Assembly (NCBI RefSeq): GCF_900460345.1
Contig: NZ_UHHW01000002.1
Location: 1,922,001 to 1,986,000, forward strand
Length of the DNA stretch: 64,000 nucleotides
Direction: 5' to 3'
Origin: Trueperella pyogenes
Lineage (GTDB): Bacteria > Actinomycetota > Actinomycetes > Actinomycetales > Actinomycetaceae
The notes beneath the pieces were generated by a model, which saw only the letters and a program-made list of their open reading frames with translations, made no database searches and was not told where the DNA came from. The translations under genes and the position numbers were made by a program. Positions 1 through 7,671 of the stretch are shown piece after piece (the first letter of the stretch is position 1; the number at the start of each line of letters is the position of its first letter).

Positions 1-187
1 CGAGCGCGAGCGGCCCGACCCCGCCGACCGCATCGATGTCTTCGGGTCCGAGTCCCGCTTCTTCGAGGAGGTCAAGCATGGCGTGGCCGAGAAGTGGAGC
101 GGCGTCGCGGTGCAGTGCAGCGCTGAAGGGATCGAGTTCGTGTAGGTGTTCGGCGAGGCGTGCTTTGGGTGCGTCGTTTGTGTCCAT
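1..187 (-). pseudogene. PyrE-like phosphoribosyltransferase N-terminal fragment (runs off the window)
   Basis: The frame opens with ATG at 187 and is open to the window edge, about 62 residues. The stretch from residue 27 (AAPLLGHAMLDLLEEAG, then GPEDIDAVGG) closely resembles the actinobacterial orotate phosphoribosyltransferase N-terminus. Between the first helix (ARLAEHLHEL) and this block, family members carry about 25 residues with a TLSSG..ADYYVD segment. Here only five or so residues are present, and the usual LTLGADPVA after AVGG reads VGPLAL instead. It therefore looks like a remnant with in-frame deletions, although the missing C-terminus prevents certainty. It starts 9 bases after the short-chain dehydrogenase stop, so the two are probably co-transcribed. 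Confidence 0.45.
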
Positions 188-196
188 GCGGGTAGT

Positions 197-988
197 TTAC
201 TCGGCTATGGGCCAGCGACGTGCTTCCCGTCCAGACAGCCCCGGCCCCGCCACCTTCCGCACGAGCGCTCGCGGCATGAGCTTCATGATGCCAGCCGCCG
301 TCTTGTACATGGCCGTGGGGGTGACGATCACGCGGCCCCGGCGTGCGGCGTCGAGGGCTGCACCTACGACGTCGGCGGGTTCGGCGAAGACGACGTCGGG
401 CCATTGGGAGGCGTCCACATGGGAACGCTCGTGGAATTCGGTGCGGATGAGGCCGGGACAGACTGCGGTGGCCGTGACCCCCGTTCCCACGAGCTCGGCG
501 GCAAGCCCTTCGGTGAAGGTGCGCACCCAGGCTTTGTGGGCGGAGTAGGTGCCCTGCGCGGTGAGTGCAGTCATTGACGAGACGTTGATGATCGCGCCGC
601 GTCCGCGTTCTTTCATCGCGCCCGCCGCGGCATGCGAGAGCACGAGGACCGCCCGCACCATGACGTCCAGGCCCGCTAGCTCCCGCTCCAGAGATCCGCC
701 AACGAAGTCCTGTCCGAGCCCAAAGCCAGCGTTGTTGACCAGCAAGGATACGGGCGACGACGCCGAGGCGAGCCGCCTGGCAACGGCTCGGACGGCGTCG
801 TAATTGCCGAGGTCGGCGGGGAGAACCTCAGCGCTGATGCCGAATGTGGTGTGGAGTGAGTCTGCGAGGGCGGTGAGGCGGGCTGTGCTGCGGGCGACGA
901 GGACGAGGTCGTGGCCGGTGGCGGCGAGTTGACGCGCGAATTCGCGGCCGAGGCCCGCGGATGCGCCCGTGATAAGTGCTCTAGTCAT
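197..988 (-). CDS. Short-chain dehydrogenase/reductase
   Basis: A 263-residue classical SDR. The N-terminal Rossmann nucleotide motif TGASAGLGREFAR starts at residue 7, NNAGFG is near residue 87, the catalytic Ser is in INVSS and the catalytic YSAHK (YxxxK) is near residue 150. The length is normal for the family. It is likely a cytosolic NAD(P)-dependent oxidoreductase, but the substrate cannot be told from sequence. It lies just upstream of the PyrE-like fragment on the same strand and diverges from the exonuclease III gene across a gap of about 55 bases. Confidence 0.85.
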   Translation of the reverse strand: MTRALITGASAGLGREFARQLAATGHDLVLVARSTARLTALADSLHTTFGISAEVLPADLGNYDAVRAVARRLASASSPVSLLVNNAGFGLGQDFVGGSLERELAGLDVMVRAVLVLSHAAAGAMKERGRGAIINVSSMTALTAQGTYSAHKAWVRTFTEGLAAELVGTGVTATAVCPGLIRTEFHERSHVDASQWPDVVFAEPADVVGAALDAARRGRVIVTPTAMYKTAAGIMKLMPRALVRKVAGPGLSGREARRWPIAE

Positions 989-1042
989 GGACTGATTCTA
1001 GCGGGATCGAAAAGTGTCGGAGGACGAAGGTAGGGTGGAGGC

Positions 1043-1858
1043 ATGAAGTTAGCGACGTGGAATATTAACTCGATCCGTGCCCGCGCGGATCGAGCTGTGG
1101 AGGTGCTCATCCGGCACGATCTGGACGTGCTCGCCCTGCAGGAGATCAAGTGTAAGCCGGAACAGTTCCCGGTCGAGCTATTCGAGCAGGCCGGATACGA
1201 GGTGGCGATGCACGGGTTGAATCAGTGGAATGGTGTGGCGATTGTGTCGCGCGTGGGGCTCAGCGGTGTACAGACCTCCTTTGGCCAGCCGGGTTTCGCG
1301 AAGGGCGTGCCCGAGGAGGGGCTGTTTGTGTCCGGCGTCGTCGAAGCGCGGGCGCTGGGCGCCACCTGCGCGGATGCTGATGGGGAGGTCGAGGTGTGGA
1401 GTCTGTACGTACCAAATGGGCGTGCGGTTGGAGACCCGCACTACCACTACAAACTGGAATGGTTGCGCAGGTTGAAGGCACACATGGCCGACCGCCTGAG
1501 TACGGATCCGGCGGCAAAGATCGCACTGGTCGGAGATTGGAATGTTATCCCCACGGACGGCGACGTCTGGGACATCACCGCCACCGGCGGCCTCTACCTC
1601 AGCCAGGCAGAGCGCGATGCATTCTTCGCCTTTGAGGAGGCCGGGTTCGTGGAGGTCACGCGGCCACGGGTCACGAACTACACTTTCTGGGATTACCAGC
1701 AGCTACGCTTCCCCAAGAATGAAGGGATGCGGATTGATTACGTGTATGCCTCCCCGGCGTTGGCGGCCACAGTTGCGAGCGCGGAGATTGACCGCGACGA
1801 GCGCAAGGGCAAGGGCGCCTCAGACCACGTTCCGGTGATCGTGGACTTCGCGTTGTAG
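1043..1858 (+). CDS. xthA: Exodeoxyribonuclease III (AP endonuclease)
   Basis: A 271-residue endonuclease/exonuclease/phosphatase-fold protein matching ExoIII throughout. It opens with the typical MKLATWNINSIRAR and carries the metal-binding Glu in LQEIK (about residue 34), YVPNG, the catalytic GDWNVIPTDGDVWD block, and the C-terminal MRIDYVYAS and SDHVPV. In base excision repair this enzyme cuts DNA 5' of abasic sites and removes 3' blocking groups. All catalytic positions are present. It is a single gene on its strand, converging with the serine hydrolase gene downstream. Confidence 0.93.
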   Translation: MKLATWNINSIRARADRAVEVLIRHDLDVLALQEIKCKPEQFPVELFEQAGYEVAMHGLNQWNGVAIVSRVGLSGVQTSFGQPGFAKGVPEEGLFVSGVVEARALGATCADADGEVEVWSLYVPNGRAVGDPHYHYKLEWLRRLKAHMADRLSTDPAAKIALVGDWNVIPTDGDVWDITATGGLYLSQAERDAFFAFEEAGFVEVTRPRVTNYTFWDYQQLRFPKNEGMRIDYVYASPALAATVASAEIDRDERKGKGASDHVPVIVDFAL

Positions 1859-1894
1859 GAAGTGGGGTGCTGCGGCGTCGGGCATGCGGCCGCG

Positions 1895-2698
1895 CTAGAG
1901 CTGGATCATCTCGTCGGTGAGGGCCGGCCAGTATTGAATGTGTTCCTTGCCGAAGTCTTTTACACCGAGGAATACACCGCCCTTGCCCTGGTAGAGATCC
2001 ATGTAAAAGAAGGATCCGGACATCCCGAAGTGGCCGACCACATGGTTGGAAAAATGCGGGCCAGTCCAGTGCGGCTCAAGCGGGTTCCGGATCGAGAAGC
2101 CGAGACCCCACGGGCGATTCGATGAGCGCCCATACCCCGGCGTGATTCCGCCGATGCCGGGGAACTGGACTTGGAAGGCTTTTTCGGCGAGGTCGCGCGG
2201 AATGAGCGTGGGGCGCAAGATTTCACGCCCGAATTTCACCAGGCAGTTGGCAGCTCCGGTGCCCGAGTGCGCGATGGAGCCGACGAGGCGCGCGGACTCC
2301 ATACCGAGCGGATCGAATACTTGGGTCTGAATCCAATCCTGGATGGACATGCCAATATACTGCTCAGCCTCCTGACCCATCACGTCAAAACCGTAGTTGG
2401 AATAGATACGGCGTCGTCCGGGTTTGGCAATCGGAGCTCCTGGCTCGGCAGGCAGACCGGAGGCGTGGGAAAGCAGGTGGCGGAAGGTGGAGCCTTCTGG
2501 GCCAGCTGGGGTGTCGAGATCGAACTTGCCCTGGGCAATGGCCACGAGAATACCCCATGCCGCGATCGGCTTCGTGACTGACATGTAGCGGTAGAGCTTG
2601 GTCGGGTCGCCCACGGAGAGCTGGACCTCGTTTGCGTCGAAGGCCACGTAGGTGTGTTCAAAAGCAAACTTGTCTGCAGGTAGCGGCTCAGTGATCAT
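1895..2698 (-). CDS. Serine hydrolase, beta-lactamase class C / PBP-like family
   Basis: A 267-residue serine hydrolase of the class C beta-lactamase/esterase superfamily. The catalytic SxxK motif appears as SVTK (about residue 43) and the second motif as YSNYG. An HxG-like triad motif near the C-terminus is plausible in HFGMSGS. There is no signal peptide, so it is probably a cytosolic esterase or peptidase rather than a resistance enzyme. The ATG at 2698 is preferred; a GTG at 2707 would add three residues. The protein is shorter than many relatives (about 350 aa) but has no visible break. Confidence 0.8.
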   Translation of the reverse strand: MITEPLPADKFAFEHTYVAFDANEVQLSVGDPTKLYRYMSVTKPIAAWGILVAIAQGKFDLDTPAGPEGSTFRHLLSHASGLPAEPGAPIAKPGRRRIYSNYGFDVMGQEAEQYIGMSIQDWIQTQVFDPLGMESARLVGSIAHSGTGAANCLVKFGREILRPTLIPRDLAEKAFQVQFPGIGGITPGYGRSSNRPWGLGFSIRNPLEPHWTGPHFSNHVVGHFGMSGSFFYMDLYQGKGGVFLGVKDFGKEHIQYWPALTDEMIQL

Positions 2699-2867
2699 GC
2701 TATCCACTTTGGCACAAACTCGGCCTCTTTTCCGTTTGTACCTTCGTCAGTGTATTGAACGCTGTTTTAGGGACGACGAGCGGAGGTACAAGCAGTACTC
2801 ACAAATCGACCAGGCAGCCCGCGGAACGCATTTCAGCGTAGCAGCCCACAACGGTTAGGATGGGAAC

Positions 2868-3359
2868 ATGGACGAGACACCGAGGTTGAGTACCTTGCCG
2901 GAAGGTGTTCATTTCGAACAGACGCCGGATCCGTTGCTTTCCATGCCCACTCCCCGTGGGCCTAATCTCTACGCTCCCGGCCACCTTGACGAGTTCACAC
3001 GTGGTTTTGCGCGCCCGCGCACTCAAGATCTCCGCCAGCGGCGAGCGGCTGCCTTGCGCGCGCATCCTTCGTCGGGCACCGGGATCTTAGGGCTCGCCCG
3101 GATGGATAAACGCAGCCCTCACGTCAGTCAGATCACCAAGAACCGCTGGGTAGCTCTCATTTTTGCGCTCCTGTTTGGTGCCTTCGGCGCGCACAATTTC
3201 TATCTGGGCAAACACAAGCGGGCTGCGGTGAATGTGCTCGTCTGGTTCACTTGCACGCTGACGAGTTCCGTTTTCACAATGCTCCCCATCCTTGCGCTGG
3301 TGATGGTTGAATGTGTGCAGATTGTGCGCCGGAGCGGCGCCTACGCGGATCTGCCCTAG
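2868..3359 (+). CDS. TM2-domain membrane protein
   Basis: A 163-residue protein. The first 90 residues are polar and likely cytosolic. The C-terminal half is a TM2 domain: KNRWVALIFALLFGAFGAHN begins the first helix and is followed by FYLGKHKRAA and a second hydrophobic helix ending in VECVQIVRR. TM2 proteins are widespread small membrane proteins whose function in bacteria is not settled. The gene stands alone and converges with clpB; a 60-bp palindrome occupies the gap between their stops. Confidence 0.8.
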   Translation: MDETPRLSTLPEGVHFEQTPDPLLSMPTPRGPNLYAPGHLDEFTRGFARPRTQDLRQRRAAALRAHPSSGTGILGLARMDKRSPHVSQITKNRWVALIFALLFGAFGAHNFYLGKHKRAAVNVLVWFTCTLTSSVFTMLPILALVMVECVQIVRRSGAYADLP

Positions 3360-3377
3360 CCTGCGTATCCGGAAATC

Positions 3378-3437
3378 TGTGGGACGATTTTGGACCGATG
3401 TTCATATATGTGAAGATCGGTCCAAAATCGTCCCACA
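3378..3437. repeat. 60-bp intergenic palindrome, copy 1
   Basis: A near-perfect inverted repeat whose left arm GGGACGATTTTGGACCGAT is mirrored by ATCGGTCCAAAATCGTCCC, with an AT-rich centre (TTCATATATGTGAAG). Near-identical 60-bp copies sit at 26415-26474 and 30840-30899, all preceded by ATCCGG-like sequence ending ATCT. This copy lies between the convergent stops of the TM2 gene and clpB, so it could also end transcription from both sides. Confidence 0.9.
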
Positions 3438-3441
3438 AAAT

Positions 3442-6069
3442 TCACCGACGCACCGGTTCGAGCGCGAGCCGGTAGGTGGGCGCCGCGCCGGACTCGAGTT
3501 CGGCGGTGTCGAAGCCAGCCACATCCACCCGAACCGTGGTACCGTCCTCAACATCTCCGGATAGCAGCAGGCGAGCCAGCTGATCGCCGATCTCGCGCTG
3601 GATAAGGCGGCGCAGCGGACGCGCACCGTAGGCCGGATCGTAGCCTTCCATCGCCAGCACCGACTTGGCGGCCTCCGTCACCTCCAGAACAATTCTGCGC
3701 GCAGCCAGGCGTTTCATCATCTGCTCAATCTGCAGATCGACGATCTTGCCGATCTCGGTGATGGTGAGCGGGTCGAAGACGATGATGTCGTCGAGGCGGT
3801 TGAGGAACTCCGGCTTGAAGTGCGCCCGCACCGCCGCCATCACGGCCTCGCTCTTGCCCTGGGGCGTCATCGACTCGTCTTGCAAGAACTGCGAGCCAAT
3901 ATTCGAGGTGAGGATGAGGATCGTGTTGCGGAAATCGACCGTGCGGCCTTGGCCGTCGGTGAGACGGCCATCGTCGAGGACCTGAAGCAGAATGTCGAAG
4001 ACCTCCGGGTGAGCCTTCTCCACCTCGTCCAGGAGCACGACGCCGTAGGGTCGGCGCCGCACCGCCTCCGTGAGCTGACCGCCCTCCTCGTAGCCGACGT
4101 ATCCAGGGGGCGCTCCGACCAGGCGCGCCACCGAGTGCTTCTCCGAATACTCCGACATGTCGATGCGCACGAGGGCGCGTTCGTCGTCGAAGAGGAAGTC
4201 CGCGAGCGCCTTGGCCAGCTCAGTCTTGCCGACGCCGGTGGGGCCGAGGAACATAAACGAGCCGGTGGGGCGGTTCGGGTCGGCGACGCCGGCGCGCGAG
4301 CGGCGCACTGCGTCTGCCACGGAGGTGACCGCGCCGCGTTGACCGATGAGGCGCTGGCCGATGTGTTCTTCCATCGTCAGCAGTTTCTCGGTTTCGCCCT
4401 GCATCAGGCGCCCAACCGGGATACCCGTCCAGGCGGCCACCACTTCGGCGATGCCGTCCGCGTCCACGCGCTCGGCGATCATCGGCGCGGCGCGATCCTC
4501 GTCACGCTCGGCGGCCTCGCCTGCTTCGATCTGCTCGATGACCTGCGGGATGTCTCCGTTTTGGATCCGGCCGGCCTCCTCGTAGCGCCCCTCGCGGATC
4601 GCCTTTTCGAGTTCGGTGCGCAGCTCGTCGAGCTTGACACGCAGGTCGCCTACCTTGTTCCGGCCGGCCTTTTCAGCCTCCCAGCGGGCGTTGAGGACGG
4701 CGAGTTCTTCGGATTTGTCAGCCAGCTCGGCTTCGATGCGCTCGAGGCGGTCTGCGGCCGCGGCGTCGTTATCCTCGGTGTCCTCGAGATAGGACTTTTC
4801 CATCGTGAGGCGATCTACCTGGCGTTGGAGGACGTCGATCTCCTCGGGCGAGGAGTCGAGCTCCATGCGCAGGCGGGAGGCCGCTTCGTCAACGAGGTCG
4901 ATCGCCTTGTCCGGCAACTGGCGGCCAGAGATGTAGCGGTCCGAGAGGGTGGCGGCAGCGACGAGCGCGCCGTCAGAGATGGTGACCTTGTGGTGAGCCT
5001 CGTACTTGGGCGCGATGCCACGCAGGATCGCCACGGTGTCTTCCACCGAGGGCTCGCCGACGTAGATCTGCTGAAAACGACGCTCGAGGGCCGGATCTTT
5101 CTCAATGTTTTCGCGGTACTCGTCTAGAGTGGTGGCACCGACGAGGCGCAGTTCGCCGCGGGCCAGCATCGGCTTGAGCATGTTGCCGGCGTCCATCGAG
5201 GAATCGCCTCCAGCGCCCGCGCCGACGACGGTGTGTAGCTCGTCGATGAAGGTCACGACCTCGCCTTCGGAGTCCTTGATCTCCTGCAGAACCGCCTTGA
5301 GGCGTTCTTCGAATTCGCCGCGGTACTTAGCGCCGGCGAGCATGCCCGCGATGTCGAGCGAGATCAGGCGCTTTCCGCGCAGGGACTCGGGCACGTCGCC
5401 GTCGACTATTCGCTGTGCTAGCCCTTCCACCACGGCCGTCTTGCCGACGCCGGGTTCACCGATGAGAACAGGGTTGTTCTTGGTGCGGCGGGAGAGGACT
5501 TGGACGACGCGGCGGATTTCGGAATCGCGTCCAATGACCGGGTCGAGTTTGCTTTTGCGAGCCATGGCGGTGAGATCCGTACCGTACTTTTCGAGCGCCT
5601 GGAAGGTGCCCTCCGGATCGGGCGAGTCTACCTTGCGGTTGCCACGCACGCCCGGAAGGGCGGCCATGAGCTGATCGTGACTAGCTCCTGCAGCGCGCAG
5701 AATCTCGCCCGCCGAATGCTGGGACGCGGACAGGGCGAGCAGTAGGTGCTCGGTGGAGATATAGGAATCTCCAAGGGCGGTGGCTTCCTTACCCGCGTCT
5801 GCGAGGACGAGAGAGGTGTTGCGCGAAGCCTGCGGTTGAGCGTTCGAGCCGGTCATCCCCGGCAGGGTGGCAAGCTGGGCTCCGGTGCGCTCGGCGATGG
5901 CCGCCCTACTGGCACCGACCGCCTCGAGCAGCACGTTTGCGATGCCATCTTGCTGATTGAGGAGGGCGGTGAGAATGTGGGTGGGCTCGAGTTGCGGATT
6001 GCCCGCCTGCGTGGCGGAGGTCAGCGCATCCGCGATTGCCTCCTGCGACTTGGTGGTCAACTTATCCAT
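3442..6069 (-). CDS. clpB: ATP-dependent disaggregase ClpB
   Basis: An 875-residue Hsp100 protein. Order: N-terminal Clp repeat domain (from [12 protein letters not shown]), first AAA+ module with Walker A GEPGVGKT near residue 205, coiled-coil middle domain, and second AAA+ module with Walker A GPTGVGKT near residue 610, then the C-terminal domain with YGARPLRR. It unfolds and resolubilises aggregated proteins together with DnaK/DnaJ/GrpE, also encoded in this window. The start at 6069 is chosen because GGAGG lies five bases upstream and homologues begin there; an upstream in-frame start is possible. A HAIR operator about 100 bases upstream indicates HspR repression. Confidence 0.95.
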   Translation of the reverse strand: MDKLTTKSQEAIADALTSATQAGNPQLEPTHILTALLNQQDGIANVLLEAVGASRAAIAERTGAQLATLPGMTGSNAQPQASRNTSLVLADAGKEATALGDSYISTEHLLLALSASQHSAGEILRAAGASHDQLMAALPGVRGNRKVDSPDPEGTFQALEKYGTDLTAMARKSKLDPVIGRDSEIRRVVQVLSRRTKNNPVLIGEPGVGKTAVVEGLAQRIVDGDVPESLRGKRLISLDIAGMLAGAKYRGEFEERLKAVLQEIKDSEGEVVTFIDELHTVVGAGAGGDSSMDAGNMLKPMLARGELRLVGATTLDEYRENIEKDPALERRFQQIYVGEPSVEDTVAILRGIAPKYEAHHKVTISDGALVAAATLSDRYISGRQLPDKAIDLVDEAASRLRMELDSSPEEIDVLQRQVDRLTMEKSYLEDTEDNDAAAADRLERIEAELADKSEELAVLNARWEAEKAGRNKVGDLRVKLDELRTELEKAIREGRYEEAGRIQNGDIPQVIEQIEAGEAAERDEDRAAPMIAERVDADGIAEVVAAWTGIPVGRLMQGETEKLLTMEEHIGQRLIGQRGAVTSVADAVRRSRAGVADPNRPTGSFMFLGPTGVGKTELAKALADFLFDDERALVRIDMSEYSEKHSVARLVGAPPGYVGYEEGGQLTEAVRRRPYGVVLLDEVEKAHPEVFDILLQVLDDGRLTDGQGRTVDFRNTILILTSNIGSQFLQDESMTPQGKSEAVMAAVRAHFKPEFLNRLDDIIVFDPLTITEIGKIVDLQIEQMMKRLAARRIVLEVTEAAKSVLAMEGYDPAYGARPLRRLIQREIGDQLARLLLSGDVEDGTTVRVDVAGFDTAELESGAAPTYRLALEPVRR

Positions 6070-6165
6070 GAATGCCTCCAGTATTGGTGCTTCGGTGTTC
6101 TCCGGGACGATTGCTGAGGTTTGCGCCGCACACCAGCGATTCCTCACCCGTAAAACATCAACTAA

Positions 6166-6186
6166 GTTGAGTGTACATCGCTCAAG
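6166..6186. promoter_or_regulatory. HAIR operator (HspR site) upstream of clpB
   Basis: On the minus strand the site reads CTTGAGC-N7-ACTCAAC, matching the actinobacterial HAIR consensus CTTGAGT-N7-ACTCAAG at 12 of 14 positions. It lies about 100 bases upstream of the clpB start. The cognate repressor gene hspR is at 21087-21605, and a matching site lies before dnaK. Confidence 0.85.
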
Positions 6187-6354
6187 TCGTCGCGTCTAGA
6201 CCTTGGTATTTTCCTGCCGCCACACGCCGCGAAACGAGTGGTACTGCTTCACTCCTGGATGAAGCCGATATCTTCCCTTTCGGAGCGCACGCCCGGTAGA
6301 GTGGAGGTAAGTCGGCACGGCCGATGTCACCTAGCAGAGAGGAGGGCCACATCA

Positions 6355-6567
6355 ATGGGATTATTTGATAAGGCCAAGGAACTACTGAACAGCGATCAGG
6401 CAGAAGAGTACTCGGACAAGGCCCTCGACCAGGCAGAACAGCTTGCCAAGGAAAAGTTGGGTGCCGAGCATGCTGAGACCATTGAGAAGGCACGCGACGA
6501 GCTCGACGCCCGCGTCGGCAACGAGAGCTCAATCGCCGCTCAGTCGCCGGTCGCTGACCAGTCATAG
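6355..6567 (+). CDS. Small helical, antitoxin-like protein (Rv0909 type)
   Basis: A 70-residue, strongly charged, helical protein starting MGLFDKAKELLNSD after a clear AGAGAGGAGGGCC ribosome-binding site. The pattern of a GLFDKAK start followed by Asp/Lys-rich helices and DKALDQAEQ is typical of the small Rv0909/MT0933-like family, annotated as putative antitoxins because of Rv0909 in Mycobacterium tuberculosis. No toxin gene is adjacent, so an antitoxin role here is doubtful. The gene ends just before a strong hairpin terminator. Confidence 0.65.
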   Translation: MGLFDKAKELLNSDQAEEYSDKALDQAEQLAKEKLGAEHAETIEKARDELDARVGNESSIAAQSPVADQS

Positions 6568-6580
6568 ATTTCTTAGCCGG

Positions 6581-6621
6581 GTGAGGGGCACAGACCGGCA
6601 GGTCCGCGCCCCTCACTTTCT
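6581..6621 (+). terminator. Intrinsic terminator after the small helical protein gene
   Basis: GTGAGGGGC (6581-6589) pairs with GCCCCTCAC (6608-6616) and is followed by TTTCTTTC. It separates this gene from the convergent gluQ. Confidence 0.75.
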
Positions 6622-6637
6622 TTCCCGTATCTCCGCT

Positions 6638-7546
6638 TCACGCGTGCGGGCCAGCCGCAAGGCCCGCCACATCGAGGATCCACGGTTGTTTCGGAATTGA
6701 TTCTGGCACGAACTCCGCCACGCCCGCACCGGGCGCAAGCCCGAGGGAGGAGAGGAGGAGGGCGCGGACGTCGTCGGGCGTCCAGCCGAAGCCGGAGAGC
6801 TCGGACAGAGTGACGGCACCGTCACGTTTGGCCAGGCGAACACCCTCCCGGTTGAGGACGAGAGGAACGTGGATGTACTCGGGCGTGGCGTACCCGAGGA
6901 GTTTTTGCAGGTAGACCTGCCGCGGCGTAGAGGGCAGTAGATCATCCCCGCGGACGACCTGTGTGATGCCGTATTCTCCGTCGTCGACGACGGAGACGAA
7001 GTTATACGAATATGCGCCGTCGCCGCGGCGGATGACGAGGTCGTCAACGGCGCCAGTGTACTCGCCCGCGATCCGATCCGTGACGGTCATGTCCGCGACG
7101 TCGGTGCGCAGCCGATAGGCCGGACCGCGATTCATGCCGGCTAGTTTTGCGCGGCCGGCTTCGCGTTGCGCGGCGGTGAGGTTGCGGCATGTGCCCGGAT
7201 AGGATCCGGGTGGGCGGTGTGGTGCGGAGGCGACGTCGGCGAGTTCGCGGCGGGTGCAGTAGCACTCGTAAAGCAGGCCACGCTCGGCGAGTTCGGCGAA
7301 GATGTGGTCGTAGCGATCTATGCGGTCGGTTTGGTAGAGGACATCGCCGTCCCAGTCGATCCCGATGGCGGCTAGATCGGAGAGCTGCCGCTCGTAATAT
7401 TCGGGGCGGGAGCGGTCATCGAGGTTCTCCATGCGCATGTGGAAGCGCTTGGAGTCGTGACGGGCGAAGGCCCAGGCAAGCAACGCCGTGCGGAGGTTGC
7501 CAAGATGGAGATCGCCTGTGGGTGAGGGTGCGTATCGGCCGGTCAT
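6638..7546 (-). CDS. gluQ: Glutamyl-Q tRNA(Asp) synthetase
   Basis: A 302-residue paralogue of the glutamyl-tRNA synthetase catalytic core that lacks the anticodon-binding domain. It has the ATP-binding HLGN signature at residues 14-17, a zinc-site CYC motif followed by YPGTC, and the second ATP motif as LAKRDGAV. GluQRS enzymes attach glutamate to queuosine in tRNA-Asp. The length matches the family. It is a single gene whose promoter region follows the terminator of the large nuclease gene. Confidence 0.9.
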   Translation of the reverse strand: MTGRYAPSPTGDLHLGNLRTALLAWAFARHDSKRFHMRMENLDDRSRPEYYERQLSDLAAIGIDWDGDVLYQTDRIDRYDHIFAELAERGLLYECYCTRRELADVASAPHRPPGSYPGTCRNLTAAQREAGRAKLAGMNRGPAYRLRTDVADMTVTDRIAGEYTGAVDDLVIRRGDGAYSYNFVSVVDDGEYGITQVVRGDDLLPSTPRQVYLQKLLGYATPEYIHVPLVLNREGVRLAKRDGAVTLSELSGFGWTPDDVRALLLSSLGLAPGAGVAEFVPESIPKQPWILDVAGLAAGPHA

Positions 7547-7596
7547 GGGCTTGATTCTAGTGGGTCGTCATGTCGGTGCGTGCGGCAGGTGGTGGA

Positions 7597-7630
7597 CTGG
7601 GGGTCGGCTTCGCAGGAAGCCGACCCCCAG
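7597..7630 (-). terminator. Strong hairpin after the surface nuclease gene
   Basis: CTGGGGGTCGGCTTC (7597-7611) pairs perfectly with GAAGCCGACCCCCAG (7616-7630) around a four-base loop. It lies about 40 bases beyond the nuclease stop and before gluQ. No strong T-run follows, so termination efficiency is uncertain. Confidence 0.7.
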
Positions 7631-7671
7631 AGGCGCCTAGCCGTCTAACCCATCGGCATCTCGCCCATGCA

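Noticed and set aside
3820..5127. A 435-codon open frame on the plus strand opposite clpB
   Set aside because: It is an antisense shadow of a high-GC gene; the translation resembles no protein, while the minus strand is an unambiguous ClpB.
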